Of a stretch of DNA of 33,017 nt, positions 15,428 through 24,749 are shown in pieces (the stretch's first letter is position 1; each line of letters starts with the position of its first letter). The notes under the pieces are model-generated. The model saw only the letters and a list, made by a program, of their open reading frames with translations, did not search any database and had not been told where the DNA came from. The position numbers were made by a program, and so were the translations under genes. This stretch comes from a bacterium (lineage in GTDB: Bacteria > Actinomycetota > Acidimicrobiia > Spongiisociales > ZC4RG35), in the NCBI GenBank assembly GCA_028819345.1, contig JAPPLW010000073.1, positions 1 to 33,017 on the forward strand. Reading direction: 5' to 3'.

Positions 15428-16993
15428 TCAAACACCGGCCGCGACCTGGGGGCGGGAAGAGGTCGGATCCTGCACTATCCGGCCCTGGCCTCCACAACTG
15501 TCGCACGGTTTGGAGAACGACTCCAGCAGACCGGCCGAGACATTCTTGCGCGTCATCTCCACCAAGCCGAGACGGGAGACTTCAAATGCCTCCGTCCTTG
15601 TCTTGTCCCTGGCCAGTACCTCATTCAACTTCGCCAGGACCTTTCGCTGGTTCGACTCACGGGTCATGTCGATGAAATCGATGACGATGATGCCTCCGAT
15701 GTCCCGCAATCGCAACTGGCGCCCGATTTCCTCGGCAGCCTCCAAATTGTTCTGAAGGATGGTGTCCTCCAGGTTGGATCGCCCCACGAACCGCCCGGTG
15801 TTGACGTCCACCACGGTCAATGCCTCGGTGGAGTCAAAGACCAGATGTCCTCCCGACGGCAGTGGCACCCGTCGCTTCAATGCCTTCCTCACCTGATCGT
15901 CCACATGGAATCGCTCGAAGAGCGGGATGGGGTTCTCATAACGCCGCACCCGGGAGACCAAGTCCGGATCGGCAGACCGCAGATAGTCGACGGCCCGCTT
16001 GTGGGACTCCTTGTCGTCGACTTCTACGCGTCGCGTCTCCGAAGTGAGGTGCTCGCGGATCACCCTGATCAACAGGTCGGAGTCCCGGTGCAGCAACCGG
16101 GGACCCCCTCCCCGAGTCGCCTCATCGGTTATCTTCGTCCACCGGTCCGCCAACTTAGCCACCTCCGACTCGATCTCTTTCGACGTGGCCTGGCGGGCCG
16201 CGGTCCGGGCGATCACGCCGAACCCCGGAGGCACCATCTCGGCCACGACTTGCCTGAGTCGGGAACGTTCCGCCCGGGACAACCGCTGGGATATGGCGAC
16301 GCTGGAGAGTCCGGGCTGCAGGACCAAGAACCGGCCGGCCAGCGACACATGGCCGCGCAGACGGGGCCCCTTTGCGCCCATCGAGTCCCGCCTGACCTGC
16401 ACGATCACTTCGTCTCCCTCGGAGATGACCTGCTCTACCCGGGGCCGGGCGCCCCTGCCGAACCGCTCAGGATCGACGTACACATCATCGGCGTAGAGCA
16501 CCCCGTTCTTCCCCTCGCCGATGTCCACGAACGCGGCTTCCATCCCCGGCAACACGTTGCGCACCACCGCCAGGTATATGTTTCCCACCAGGGAAATGCT
16601 GCCGGGACTCTCCGAGTAATACTCCACGAGGTCCGGGCCCTCCATGATGGCCACCCTGGTACCTTCTCCCACACTCACCAGTATCTTGCTTCGCAACGAG
16701 GAGGGCCGGCTCACCGGTGCGGCGGGAACGCTCTCGGAGACGGTTCCTGTCCGCTGGCTCGGCGCTGACCCTCGGGTCGTGGAAATACTGGGGCGTCTCT
16801 TCCCCGAACTCCGCGGCCGAGCCTTCGGACCCTTCTTTTTCTTGGCGGTCTTCACGCCGGTGGCCGCCTTTGCGGCTATGCGGCGGATCTCCACCTCCGA
16901 ACCATTGACCCGGCGCTTCTTTCGCGTTTCTACAAAGTCACCGCCGACCCGGCGGATTACCTCGGTTCCGCGCCGACGTCGAAACCTTCCCAT
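15428..16993 (-). CDS. rne: Ribonuclease E/G family endoribonuclease
   Basis: This is the central single-strand endoribonuclease for mRNA decay and rRNA/tRNA processing. The 521-aa product begins with about 95 basic residues rich in Lys, Arg and Ser/Thr (KKKKGPKARPRSSGKRRP), then an S1 RNA-binding domain (GNIYLAVVRNVLPGMEAAFVD, GVLYADDVY), the 5' sensor and RNase H-like region, the DNase I-like catalytic core with VVDVNTGRFVGR and VIDFIDM (the two Mg-binding Asp positions), and the zinc-link CDSCGGQGR near the C-terminus. The long C-terminal scaffold of enterobacterial RNase E is missing; the disordered arm is N-terminal, as in many Actinobacteria. A clear CAGGAGGG Shine-Dalgarno precedes ATG at 16993. 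rplU follows. Confidence 0.93.
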   Translation of the reverse strand: MGRFRRRRGTEVIRRVGGDFVETRKKRRVNGSEVEIRRIAAKAATGVKTAKKKKGPKARPRSSGKRRPSISTTRGSAPSQRTGTVSESVPAAPVSRPSSLRSKILVSVGEGTRVAIMEGPDLVEYYSESPGSISLVGNIYLAVVRNVLPGMEAAFVDIGEGKNGVLYADDVYVDPERFGRGARPRVEQVISEGDEVIVQVRRDSMGAKGPRLRGHVSLAGRFLVLQPGLSSVAISQRLSRAERSRLRQVVAEMVPPGFGVIARTAARQATSKEIESEVAKLADRWTKITDEATRGGGPRLLHRDSDLLIRVIREHLTSETRRVEVDDKESHKRAVDYLRSADPDLVSRVRRYENPIPLFERFHVDDQVRKALKRRVPLPSGGHLVFDSTEALTVVDVNTGRFVGRSNLEDTILQNNLEAAEEIGRQLRLRDIGGIIVIDFIDMTRESNQRKVLAKLNEVLARDKTRTEAFEVSRLGLVEMTRKNVSAGLLESFSKPCDSCGGQGRIVQDPTSSRPQVAAGV

Positions 16994-17161
16994 TACAGCC
17001 CTCCTGATTAAATTGCCGTAGGAAACATGCCGCCCTCTCGACCTGCAAACCCCTGGTCCCTAGGCCTTAAACCCAGCCGGAAGGGGGGAGGACCCGAGAG
17101 CCCGACACCAAAACTTGTCGCTTCGTGGGCTAATAGCAACCGCGGCCAAGCCCATCGACAC

Positions 17162-17190
17162 TCAATATGCTACACAAACTCTCATTGCAA
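17162..17190 (-). promoter_or_regulatory. Weak candidate promoter for rne with a long leader
   Basis: TTGCAA (17185-17190) and TATTGA (17162-17167) are 17 nt apart on the minus strand. Both are partial matches. If used, rne mRNA would have a leader of roughly 160 nt in the 240-bp rodA-rne gap; a long leader is a known autoregulation device for RNase E in Enterobacteria. Confidence 0.25.
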
Positions 17191-17198
17191 AGTGAAAT

Positions 17199-17214
17199 CT
17201 CCTGTACAGAGGAG
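17199..17214 (-). terminator. Possible weak hairpin after rodA
   Basis: CTCCT and AGGAG pair across a 6-nt loop about 20 nt after the rodA stop. On the minus strand it is followed by a short T-rich stretch (ATTTCACTTT). The stem has only 5 bp, so intrinsic termination is uncertain. Confidence 0.25.
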
Positions 17215-17233
17215 CATGGACATCACCGGCGGG

Positions 17234-18427
17234 CTACCTCGCCAAGAGGCTCCGGTCCCCGGCGAGGGCGCCGAACCTGACGCGGGAACGCAATCTCCAG
17301 ACCGATACGGCAATCCCCACACCGGCCGTCGAAGTGAGGTAGAAGGAGCCTCCCCGGCTCAGGAAGGGTAAGGGGAGCCCGGTGATGGGCACCAGCCCCA
17401 AGGTCATCCCCACGCTGACGAATACGTGGAACATCAGGAAGGCGGCCACCCCCATCGAGAGCAGGGACCCGTATTGATCGGACGCGGTGACCGCTATCCG
17501 CAACAGTCGCCACAGCACGTAGCCGAAGGCCAGTAGAACCACCGACCCTCCCACGAATCCCAACTGCTCGCCCACCGCCGTAAATATGAAGTCACTCTCT
17601 TGTTCCGGTACCAGCCCCTGGTTGGTTATGGCCCCCTGGAAGAGTCCCTGGCCGGTCACCTGGCCCGAGGACATGGCCAGCCTGGCTTGCCGGATGCTCC
17701 ACCCGAGACCCTGGGGGTCCAGGTCGGGATCGATGAACACCCGCAGCCGGTCTATCTGATGCCCCGCCAGAAGGTCGAAACGCCAAATCGTGGTGACAAC
17801 TCCCACCGCCGTCAGCGCCAGGATTGTCATCTGGGTTCGAGTTGCCCCGGCCACGAACAGCATCAGCAGGAGAATGAAGGGAAGCGACATCATGGTTCCC
17901 AGATCAGGCTGCAGGAAGATCAGCCCCAGGGGAGGCGCCAACAGTGCCAGGGCATATCCGACTTTCCGCCAGGGCAGTTGCTGGTAGCTCTCTTCGGGAC
18001 CGCGGCTGAGCAGGGACGCCAGGGACATGACCAGCGCCAACTTGGTGAACTCGGCGGGCTGGATGTTCACCGGACCAATGGTGATCCATCGTTGGACGCC
18101 CTTCACAGGATCGAACAGAAACGCAGCCCCCAAGGCAACCATGCAGCCCAGGTAAAGAACGGGGGCAAGAAACTGGTAGTTCCGATAGTCGACATAGCTG
18201 AGCGCGAACATTCCGACCACACCGATCAGCATGAACACCATTTGACGCTCCGTGGAGGCCGACGGCAGCAACTCCTGGCGTTCCAGGGCTGTCCTGGTCG
18301 CCGAGAAGATCATAAGCAAACCGAAGCCCGACAACGCCACCACCGCCGCCATCAAACCCAGATCGGGACGGGCGACGCCTTCCTCCGTCACCCACCATCC
18401 GCGTGTCGGTCGAGAGTGCAAATGCAT
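17234..18427 (-). CDS. rodA: SEDS glycosyltransferase RodA
   Basis: RodA is the SEDS polymerase that builds glycan strands during cell elongation together with PBP2. The 397-aa product has about ten membrane spans, and the family landmarks GPVNIQPAEFTKLALV, FLQPDLGTMM, the QESDFIFTAVGEQLGFVGG loop and a PITGLPLPFLSRGGSFYLTS C-terminal motif. ATG at 18427 overlaps the mrdA stop as TGATG. The frame is open upstream to 18790, but that is antisense-like filler inside mrdA. It is the last gene of the mreB-mreC-mreD-mrdA-rodA operon. Confidence 0.95.
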   Translation of the reverse strand: MHLHSRPTRGWWVTEEGVARPDLGLMAAVVALSGFGLLMIFSATRTALERQELLPSASTERQMVFMLIGVVGMFALSYVDYRNYQFLAPVLYLGCMVALGAAFLFDPVKGVQRWITIGPVNIQPAEFTKLALVMSLASLLSRGPEESYQQLPWRKVGYALALLAPPLGLIFLQPDLGTMMSLPFILLLMLFVAGATRTQMTILALTAVGVVTTIWRFDLLAGHQIDRLRVFIDPDLDPQGLGWSIRQARLAMSSGQVTGQGLFQGAITNQGLVPEQESDFIFTAVGEQLGFVGGSVVLLAFGYVLWRLLRIAVTASDQYGSLLSMGVAAFLMFHVFVSVGMTLGLVPITGLPLPFLSRGGSFYLTSTAGVGIAVSVWRLRSRVRFGALAGDRSLLAR

Positions 18428-20418
18428 CAGTTGGTCTCTTCCCCGGCCTCGATCGGGTCCAGTTCCTCCCCCATCAGATACTGCATTATGTAGCGTCCCA
18501 TCGGCGCCGCCACCCTTCCTCCCGAGCCACCCTGATCCACCAGCACCACCACCACCCACTTCGGGTTGTTGATGGGAGCCACCCCCACGAACCAGGCGTG
18601 GCTGTCCCGATTGGCGGAGGATTGACCGGTTCCGGTCTTGCCACCCACCAGACTCGCCGAGGACCCGAAGTCCGAGAACGCGCGACGGGCCGTGCCGCTG
18701 GCCACCACCAGGTTCATGTCGGACAGCAGTGAGTCCACAACCCAGTCGGGAAGATCGATCTGGCTCTTCGCCTCGGGAATGGCCGCCCACAACAGTTCAC
18801 CGTCTGGAGAACGTACCTGGCTGACCACCCTGGGCGTCCAAACCGTTCCCCCATTGGCAAGGGCGCCGTAGGAGACGGCAACCTGCAGAGGAGAGGCCAA
18901 CATGTCGCCCTGTCCTATGGCCAGATTCATCAAGTCCCCTCCCAGCCAGGGACTGGCCAGGGACAGCCGAGCCGGGTCCAGGCGGACGGGAGCGGCCGGA
19001 TCCTCCAGTTGGATCCGCTTCCATTCTTCAAACAACTCCCGGTCAGGAACGATGCCGGCCTGATCGCCGGAGAGATCCACCCCCGTGAAGGCGCCGTAGC
19101 CCAGAGAACGCGCCATGTCTTGAAGGACGTCCTCTCGAGAGGTGTTGCCCCAGTTCCGCCAGACCCCCAGCGCCACGTTGTAGAAGAAAATGTTGCAGGA
19201 GTGTTCAAACGCTTCGTGGATGTCCAGCCATCCCAGTTCCGCCGGGTAATACCAGTCACGAAAAACCTGCGGGCTACCCTCGTCGATGATCTCGGGCAAC
19301 ACCAGTTCCCCGTCACAGTTGATCCGCCGGTTGACCAGATCCACCCCCTCTATCGCCTCTGCGAAGGGTATGTCGTAGGTGAGGGCGGCCGCGTAGGTGA
19401 TCGCCTTGAAAGTGGAGGCGGGCGGGTAGAGCCCCCCGACCACCAGGTTGAGAAAGGCCTTTTGGTCCGAGAGCCTGGCGAAGTCGGCCCTGTCGATCCC
19501 CCACACGAACTCCTGGGGATCGAAGTCCGGGTAGCTGGCCAACGCCAGCACCTCGCCGTTGGTGATGTCCATTACCACTCCCGCCGCTCGCTCGGTCGGA
19601 TTGAGGGCGGCCCTCGTCTCTCCCTCCTCCAGCGGCTGCTCTCTCTCCTCGTCCTTGATCAGGTTGGAAAGCTCTATCCCTTCCAGGAGGGCATCCTCCA
19701 CCACCCTCTGCAACTCCTCGTCGATGGTCAGATAGAGGGTGGCGCCCGATTGGGGGGGGATTTCGGTTCGCTCCTCGGTTATCCGTCCGGCCTGGTTGAC
19801 CCGGTAGACACGCTCTCCAGGCGTCCCCTGTAGCCACTGGTCGTAGAACCCCTCCACTCCCAGCTTGCCTATACGAATGTTCGGATCAAGTTGAGGGCGC
19901 TGCTGCAAATCGTCGGCGGAGGGGAACCCCAGGTGACCTATCACATGGGAAAGGGAACCACCGGCCAGGTAGATCCTCTCCGGAAAGTTCTCGATCACCA
20001 CCCCCGGGAAGGAGCGGAGTTGCTCTTCCAATTGGTAGGCAGTCGTAGTGTCAACGACCGCCAGAGGAAATCGCTGGTTGACGCCCGCCTCGTCATACAG
20101 CGCCTCTATCCAACCGGCGGGGACCTCCAACCGGGCGGACAGCCGGGCGATGGCTTCGTCTTTCTGGGAGGATTGGAGAAGCTTGCGATCCATCACCACC
20201 ATGGGAACGACCCGACTGGTGACCAGCAACTGTCCGTTGCGATCCCGGATGTCGCCGCGGGGCGCCGGTGTGACAACCGACACCAGCCCCTCGTTGTACA
20301 CGATCTCGGCCGCAGCCACGCCCTCGGCGACCTGCATGAACCAAAGCCGGATCCCCAGGAACCCGAATAGCAGGGCGAAGATCGCCGCCACCAATACGAT
20401 CCGCTGTGATCCTTTCAT
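18427..20418 (-). CDS. mrdA: Penicillin-binding protein 2, elongation transpeptidase
   Basis: This class B PBP crosslinks peptidoglycan in the elongasome with RodA. The 663-aa protein has one N-terminal membrane anchor (IVLVAAIFALLFGFLGIRLW), a pedestal/dimerisation region beginning GDIRDRNGQLL, and the transpeptidase domain with the active-site STFK (335-338), SCN (407-409) and KTGT (594-597). All three penicillin-binding motifs are intact. Its start overlaps the mreD stop (ATGA), and its stop overlaps rodA. The C-terminal tail after KTGT is short and ends in acidic residues. Confidence 0.95.
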   Translation of the reverse strand: MKGSQRIVLVAAIFALLFGFLGIRLWFMQVAEGVAAAEIVYNEGLVSVVTPAPRGDIRDRNGQLLVTSRVVPMVVMDRKLLQSSQKDEAIARLSARLEVPAGWIEALYDEAGVNQRFPLAVVDTTTAYQLEEQLRSFPGVVIENFPERIYLAGGSLSHVIGHLGFPSADDLQQRPQLDPNIRIGKLGVEGFYDQWLQGTPGERVYRVNQAGRITEERTEIPPQSGATLYLTIDEELQRVVEDALLEGIELSNLIKDEEREQPLEEGETRAALNPTERAAGVVMDITNGEVLALASYPDFDPQEFVWGIDRADFARLSDQKAFLNLVVGGLYPPASTFKAITYAAALTYDIPFAEAIEGVDLVNRRINCDGELVLPEIIDEGSPQVFRDWYYPAELGWLDIHEAFEHSCNIFFYNVALGVWRNWGNTSREDVLQDMARSLGYGAFTGVDLSGDQAGIVPDRELFEEWKRIQLEDPAAPVRLDPARLSLASPWLGGDLMNLAIGQGDMLASPLQVAVSYGALANGGTVWTPRVVSQVRSPDGELLWAAIPEAKSQIDLPDWVVDSLLSDMNLVVASGTARRAFSDFGSSASLVGGKTGTGQSSANRDSHAWFVGVAPINNPKWVVVVLVDQGGSGGRVAAPMGRYIMQYLMGEELDPIEAGEETN

Positions 20419-21014
20419 TTAAGGGAGGGGACCCAAAGCCGATTCGAGAGGGGGAAAAGCACCACGGCCAGTACGAAATTGAGGAACGGAATCAGCGCCA
20501 TTCTCCGCAGGCCCTCCCAGATAGCCAGGGACCACTCCCCGAAGGCAATGCTTATCACTGTATGAACCGCGATGCCGGCCAGAGTCAACAGCAGAATTCG
20601 CAGGGCATTCACGAGGACTCCCCGGCCTCCCTGTTCACGTGTGAGGGTTGCTCCCCAGGCAACCAGGGTCATGGCGAAGGCCAGCAGTCCAATCACGGAA
20701 GTGCCGGAGACGTCCAGGAGCAAGCCGCTCAAGAAGCCCAGCACGATGACCCCGTTGTCCCGAAGGCGAAATGCGGCATACGCCACCACCATGATCACCA
20801 GATCGGGAGAGACTCCCCCGATCTGGAGCCTCCCCACCACCGAAGTCTGCAGTACCACCACCCCCACCACCCCTGCCAGCCATGCAAGACCCCGCCCCCA
20901 CCGGACGGATCTTTGAAAAGGCAGGAACGACACCCCGCGGGGAACGGTCCTGGCGACGCTCCGGGCCGAGTCCCTTCTGGAGCGGTAGCGGCGAAGGCGA
21001 ATCCTGCTACTCAT
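20415..21014 (-). CDS. mreD: Rod shape-determining membrane protein MreD
   Basis: The 199-aa protein starts with a very basic cytoplasmic tail (RIRLRRYRSRRDSARS) of about 38 residues, then five or so hydrophobic segments, including SPDLVIMVVAYAAFRL and IVLGFLSGLLLDVSG, the recognisable MreD core. It links MreC and MreB in the elongasome. The gene overlaps mreC by 8 nt and mrdA by 4 nt. The basic tail is longer than in the shortest MreD proteins; an internal start cannot be excluded. Confidence 0.88.
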   Translation of the reverse strand: MSSRIRLRRYRSRRDSARSVARTVPRGVSFLPFQRSVRWGRGLAWLAGVVGVVVLQTSVVGRLQIGGVSPDLVIMVVAYAAFRLRDNGVIVLGFLSGLLLDVSGTSVIGLLAFAMTLVAWGATLTREQGGRGVLVNALRILLLTLAGIAVHTVISIAFGEWSLAIWEGLRRMALIPFLNFVLAVVLFPLSNRLWVPSLK

Positions 21015-21828
21015 TGGGCCCCGGAGGCCAGGACACCACCAACACCGCCCTCGCCCTCTGTGGATCGGAGAAGGGCTTCACCGCGCCGCGCAACACCGAT
21101 CCCACCACTCGGGCTTCCCCCACCAGAGACCCAACCGGCAAACCGGGAGGAAAGCTCACCGACAGCTGGGATGTGACCACGTCCTCGCCCTCGGCAACTA
21201 TCGGCGGACTGTCGAAGACCTCCAGGCTGAGCAGCACCGATCCCACTTGAGGCCGCAGGACTCCCACGCTACCCGCCACCAGCACCGTCAGGCCCTCCAC
21301 GTCAGCCGAAAGGGGTATCACGGTGGCGAAGTCCTCGGTGGAAGCCCCCACCCTCCCCAGCAGGTAGCCGTTCTCATCCAGAACCGGGTTCCCCGCCACC
21401 ACTCCCTCCTCCAGCCCCTTGTCGATTCTCAGGTGGAACTCGAAGCCCACCTGCCGTCCCACCACATTCGCCAGAGTCCTGGTCTGTTCCACATCGGGGA
21501 GATCCAGGTCCACCAACCGTTCCAAAGAATCCAGCCGGGCAAGTTGGTCCTCAACCGCCGCCATCTCGGCCAGGGTCTCAGCCAATTCCGCCCGCAGGGC
21601 GGCGTTCTCCGAACGCAGGGAGGCAATGCCTGCCAACCCCTCCACCGTCGCCACAAGCGGGTCGAACACCTCCACGGCCAGCCTCTGCAGAGGCACCAGC
21701 CAACTCCCCAGACCCACTCTCACCACTCCCCAACTGTCAGCCCTCACCTCCAGTGTGGCCAGCAACAGAGAGACCACCAGCAATAAGGAAAGCGCCAGGG
21801 TCCGGCCTCTGGACCTGAACTCATACAC
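21007..21828 (-). CDS. mreC: Rod shape-determining protein MreC
   Basis: The 273-aa protein has an N-terminal membrane anchor (TLALSLLLVVSLLLATLEV), a coiled coil with heptads over about residues 65-110 (LRSENAALRAELAETLAEM), then the beta-barrel pair typical of MreC (IDKGLEEGVVAGNPVLDENGYLLGRV and later VVTSQLSVSFPPGLPVGSLVG). It sits in the periplasm-equivalent space and activates PBP2-RodA. It lies 20 nt downstream of mreB and overlaps mreD by 8 nt. Confidence 0.94.
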   Translation of the reverse strand: MYEFRSRGRTLALSLLLVVSLLLATLEVRADSWGVVRVGLGSWLVPLQRLAVEVFDPLVATVEGLAGIASLRSENAALRAELAETLAEMAAVEDQLARLDSLERLVDLDLPDVEQTRTLANVVGRQVGFEFHLRIDKGLEEGVVAGNPVLDENGYLLGRVGASTEDFATVIPLSADVEGLTVLVAGSVGVLRPQVGSVLLSLEVFDSPPIVAEGEDVVTSQLSVSFPPGLPVGSLVGEARVVGSVLRGAVKPFSDPQRARAVLVVSWPPGPNE

Positions 21829-21848
21829 GGCTATTCCGTCGTTTTAGG

Positions 21849-22862
21849 TCAAACGCTGGACGTGATAGAAAGCACGTTTCTGAACGATTGCCTCTCCTCC
21901 AGACACTTGCCGGCGCCCAGGACCACAGAGAGCAGGGGGTTGGCGGACACCCTCACCTGGATTTTGATTTCCTTCTCCAACAACTCCTTCAACCCGGCCA
22001 GGAGAGCGCCTCCCCCGGTCACCAGGATCCCCTGGCCAATGATGTCGGAAGCGATGTCAGGATTGACGACGGTGAGGGTCTTCTTCACGGCGTCCACGAT
22101 TTCGTCCACCGGCTGTTTGATCGCCTCCCGGATCTCGGAGGTGGACACAACCACCTTGTCGGGCTGGCCGGTATGGACGTTGTGTCCCTGGATTTCGGCC
22201 ATCCGGTTCTCCCGGGGCCAGGCCGAACCGATCGCTATCTTGAGGTCCTCGGCAGTGCGCGTGCCGATCCGAAGCCCCTTCTCATACTGGATCCACTCGA
22301 TGATCGATTGATCCATGGCGTATCCGGCTGTGCGGATACTCCGGCCCGCAACCACTCCTCCCAGAGACAAAACCCCTATCTCGGTGGTTCCTCCCCCTAT
22401 GTCCACGACCATCGAGCCCTTGGCCTCGGAGACCGGCAGGTCCTCTCCTATCGCGGCGGCCATGCTTTCTTCTATGACATAGGCCCTGCGCGCTCCCGCT
22501 TTGAAGGCGGCATCCTCCGCGGCCCTGCGTTCCACCGTGCTGCTCTCCGAGGGAACGCAAATTACGATCTCGGGGCGATAGAACCACCTCGGCTGGACCT
22601 TCTTGACGAAGTAGCGAATCATGCGGGCGGTCGTGTCGAAGTCCGCGATCACTCCATCCCGGAGAGGACGAATGGCCGTGATCTGCGCCGGAGTGCGACC
22701 GATCATGTGCTTGGCCTCGGCGCCCACCGCCAGCAGTTCCCCCGACCGGGAGTCGATGGCGACCACCGAAGGCTCGCCCAACACCACCCCTTTCCCGCGC
22801 AAATACACCAGGGTGTTGGCAGTCCCGAGGTCAATTGCCATGTCCTGGCTGCCCAAAATCAT
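21849..22862 (-). CDS. mreB: Rod shape-determining actin-like protein MreB
   Basis: The 337-aa product forms membrane-bound filaments that guide cell-wall elongation. It has the phosphate-1 motif DLGTANTLVYLRGKG, the connect motif DVIADFDTTARMIRYF-type region, phosphate-2 DIGGGTTEIGVLSLGG and the adenosine motif GILVTGGGALLAGL. The length is normal. It is the first of five overlapping or closely spaced cell-shape genes and lies 36 nt after ndk, so it may share the ndk transcript. Presence of mreBCD suggests rod growth by lateral wall insertion, unlike polar-growing Mycobacteriales, which lack MreB. Confidence 0.97.
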   Translation of the reverse strand: MILGSQDMAIDLGTANTLVYLRGKGVVLGEPSVVAIDSRSGELLAVGAEAKHMIGRTPAQITAIRPLRDGVIADFDTTARMIRYFVKKVQPRWFYRPEIVICVPSESSTVERRAAEDAAFKAGARRAYVIEESMAAAIGEDLPVSEAKGSMVVDIGGGTTEIGVLSLGGVVAGRSIRTAGYAMDQSIIEWIQYEKGLRIGTRTAEDLKIAIGSAWPRENRMAEIQGHNVHTGQPDKVVVSTSEIREAIKQPVDEIVDAVKKTLTVVNPDIASDIIGQGILVTGGGALLAGLKELLEKEIKIQVRVSANPLLSVVLGAGKCLEERQSFRNVLSITSSV

Positions 22863-22898
22863 GGAGAACTTCTCATCTTCGGGTGCAACCCTAAACGG

Positions 22899-23315
22899 CT
22901 ACTGAGGATGATAACCGAACCACAGACCTATTTCCCTTTTTGCGCTGGTGGAAGAGTCTGAGCCGTGCACCAGGTTCCGTGTGGTCTCCAATCCAAAGTC
23001 CCCGCGAATCGTGCCCGGAGGCGCCGCAGCCGGGTTGGTCGGACCGATCAGAAGTCTGGCCACCGACACCGCCGACTCCCCTTCCCATACCATCGCCATC
23101 ACCGGCCCTCCGGTTATGAAGCCAATCAACTCCTCGTAGAAGGGACGCTCCCGATGCTCGGCATAGTGATCACCGGCCAGTTCGGCATCGACGCTTTGCA
23201 TGCGGGCCTCCACCAGCCGCAAACCCTTCAACTCGAGCCGACGGATGATCTCACCCACCAAGCCGCGCTCCACCCCGTCGGGCTTGACCATTACGAATGT
23301 TCGTTCACACACCAT
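22899..23315 (-). CDS. ndk: Nucleoside diphosphate kinase
   Basis: Ndk transfers the gamma phosphate from ATP to NDPs through a phosphohistidine. The 138-aa product has [18 protein letters not shown] at the start, the Kpn-loop region [23 protein letters not shown], and the catalytic His117 in [11 protein letters not shown] at 23315 gives the standard length; an in-frame extension to 23369 would run into tRNA-Thr. There is no Shine-Dalgarno; a TAGAAT box ends 8 nt upstream, pointing to leaderless translation. Confidence 0.97.
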   Translation of the reverse strand: MVCERTFVMVKPDGVERGLVGEIIRRLELKGLRLVEARMQSVDAELAGDHYAEHRERPFYEELIGFITGGPVMAMVWEGESAVSVARLLIGPTNPAAAPPGTIRGDFGLETTRNLVHGSDSSTSAKREIGLWFGYHPQ

Positions 23316-23323
23316 AGGAGAAG

Positions 23324-23329
23324 ATTCTA
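23324..23329 (-). promoter_or_regulatory. Candidate -10 box for leaderless ndk
   Basis: TAGAAT lies 8 nt before the ndk ATG and just after the 3' end of tRNA-Thr, placing the expected transcription start at or next to the ATG. A -35 would fall in the T-arm of the tRNA gene (TCGAAT, 17-nt spacing) and is a poor match. Confidence 0.45.
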
Positions 23330-23333
23330 TTTG

Positions 23334-23407
23334 AGCCGGAGAGGGGATTCGAACCCCTGGCCTGCTCATTACGAGTGAGCTGCTCTGCCTGGCTGAGCTA
23401 CTCCGGC
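23334..23407 (-). tRNA. tRNA-Thr (anticodon CGT)
   Basis: The minus strand gives a complete cloverleaf with a perfect acceptor stem GCCGGAG/CTCCGGC, anticodon stem GCTCA/TGAGC, loop CTCGTAA (anticodon CGT, reading ACG), and T-loop GTTCGAATC. The discriminator is T and CCA is not encoded. It sits between folC and ndk. A TAACCT box 10 nt upstream may be its -10. Confidence 0.95.
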
Positions 23408-23453
23408 CTACGGGACAAGGTTAGGCGTCTCCCTTCCCCCGGCTCACCCGCAT

Positions 23454-24746
23454 CTACAGGCCCACCAGGGTTCGCACTTCCCCCACCAGGTAGAGTGAGC
23501 CGGCCACCAGAACCCGTCCCCGGTCGCCGGCCACCACGCATGCCTCCCGGACCGCCTCGGCCGGGTCCATACGCTCTGTGACCTCCAGATCACACACCTT
23601 CTCCATCCGCTGGGCGATGGCGTCCGGTGAGAGGGCCCGAGAGTAGTCGACCCGGGTGGCCACCACCCTGTCGAGATGGGGAGCCAGGTGTTGGACCATC
23701 GTTTCCATGTCTTTGTCCCTCATCATCCCCAGGACACCCACCCACTTGCGGCCCCCGAACTCTTCGGCCAGGGACTTGGCCAGCACCGCGCATGCCTCCG
23801 GATTGTGGGCCCCGTCCAGGAGAATGGGCGTGGAGTCGAGCGTGATCAATTCCATCCTTCCCGGGACGGAGAGAGCTGAAAGCCCTGTCCTCAATCTATC
23901 ACCGTCAAGGGCTCCCTCGAGCCAGGACTCCGCGGCGGCCACCGCCACAGCCAGATTCCGGGTTTGATGGCGGCCCCTAAGGGGGATCTCCAGGTTTTCA
24001 TAAGACCCGTAAAGCCCGTCAACCGTGACCGTCCATCCGCCTCCCGGCCTGGACCCGACCGACCTGACACCGAAGTCCTTCCCGAGCCACACCACGTCTG
24101 CCCCTGCGTTTCGCGCTCTCCGCTCCACCACAGGAGCGGCCTCAGGGGGAATGGACCCGCATACGAGCCGCGCACCCTGACCCACGATTCCCAGCTTCTC
24201 GGCTGCGATCTGGGGGAGAGTGTCACCCAGGTACTCGGTGTGGTCGAAGCTCAGGCCGGTCAGCACCGCAACCTCCGCCGACATCACATTGGTGGCGTCC
24301 AACCGCCCTCCCAGACCTACCTCCATCACCATGGCGTCGACCCCGGCCCGACGGAAGTGGCCAAATGCCGCGGCGGTGGTCAACTCGAAGTAGGTGAGCG
24401 GACGGCCGCCGTCGGCCACCTCCTCGGCTACCACATCGGCTACCTCGGATATGGCCTCCGCGAATTGGGCTTGGCTGACGTCGCGACCGTTCACCGCGAT
24501 CCTCTCCTCCACCGCCTGGAGGTGGGGAGAGATGAACACACCGGGGCTATAGCCCTGGGTCAGGAGCACGCGTCCCGCCATCCTGGACGTGGAGGTCTTG
24601 CCGTTGGTACCCGCCACGTGTATCGCTCGACAGCGGTTCTGCGGATCTCCCATCCGGGACATCACCGACCGCATGGGCTCCAGGCCGAATTTCCTGCCCA
24701 GACCTATGCAGGAGTCGAGATAGGTGACCGCTTCGGTGTAGTTCAT
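23454..24746 (-). CDS. folC: Folylpolyglutamate / dihydrofolate synthase
   Basis: FolC adds glutamates to folates and, in bifunctional forms, makes dihydrofolate. The 430-aa product is a Mur-ligase-type enzyme with the P-loop HVAGTNGKTSTSRM (about 43-56), the FISPHLQAVEERIAVNG loop, MEVGLGGRLDATNV (Mg-binding Glu), LSFDHTEYLGDTLPQIAAEKLGI and C-terminal LDGAHNPEA. The start is 3 nt after the valS stop, so the two are coupled. It ends before tRNA-Thr. Confidence 0.95.
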   Translation of the reverse strand: MNYTEAVTYLDSCIGLGRKFGLEPMRSVMSRMGDPQNRCRAIHVAGTNGKTSTSRMAGRVLLTQGYSPGVFISPHLQAVEERIAVNGRDVSQAQFAEAISEVADVVAEEVADGGRPLTYFELTTAAAFGHFRRAGVDAMVMEVGLGGRLDATNVMSAEVAVLTGLSFDHTEYLGDTLPQIAAEKLGIVGQGARLVCGSIPPEAAPVVERRARNAGADVVWLGKDFGVRSVGSRPGGGWTVTVDGLYGSYENLEIPLRGRHQTRNLAVAVAAAESWLEGALDGDRLRTGLSALSVPGRMELITLDSTPILLDGAHNPEACAVLAKSLAEEFGGRKWVGVLGMMRDKDMETMVQHLAPHLDRVVATRVDYSRALSPDAIAQRMEKVCDLEVTERMDPAEAVREACVVAGDRGRVLVAGSLYLVGEVRTLVGL

Positions 24747-24749
24747 TCG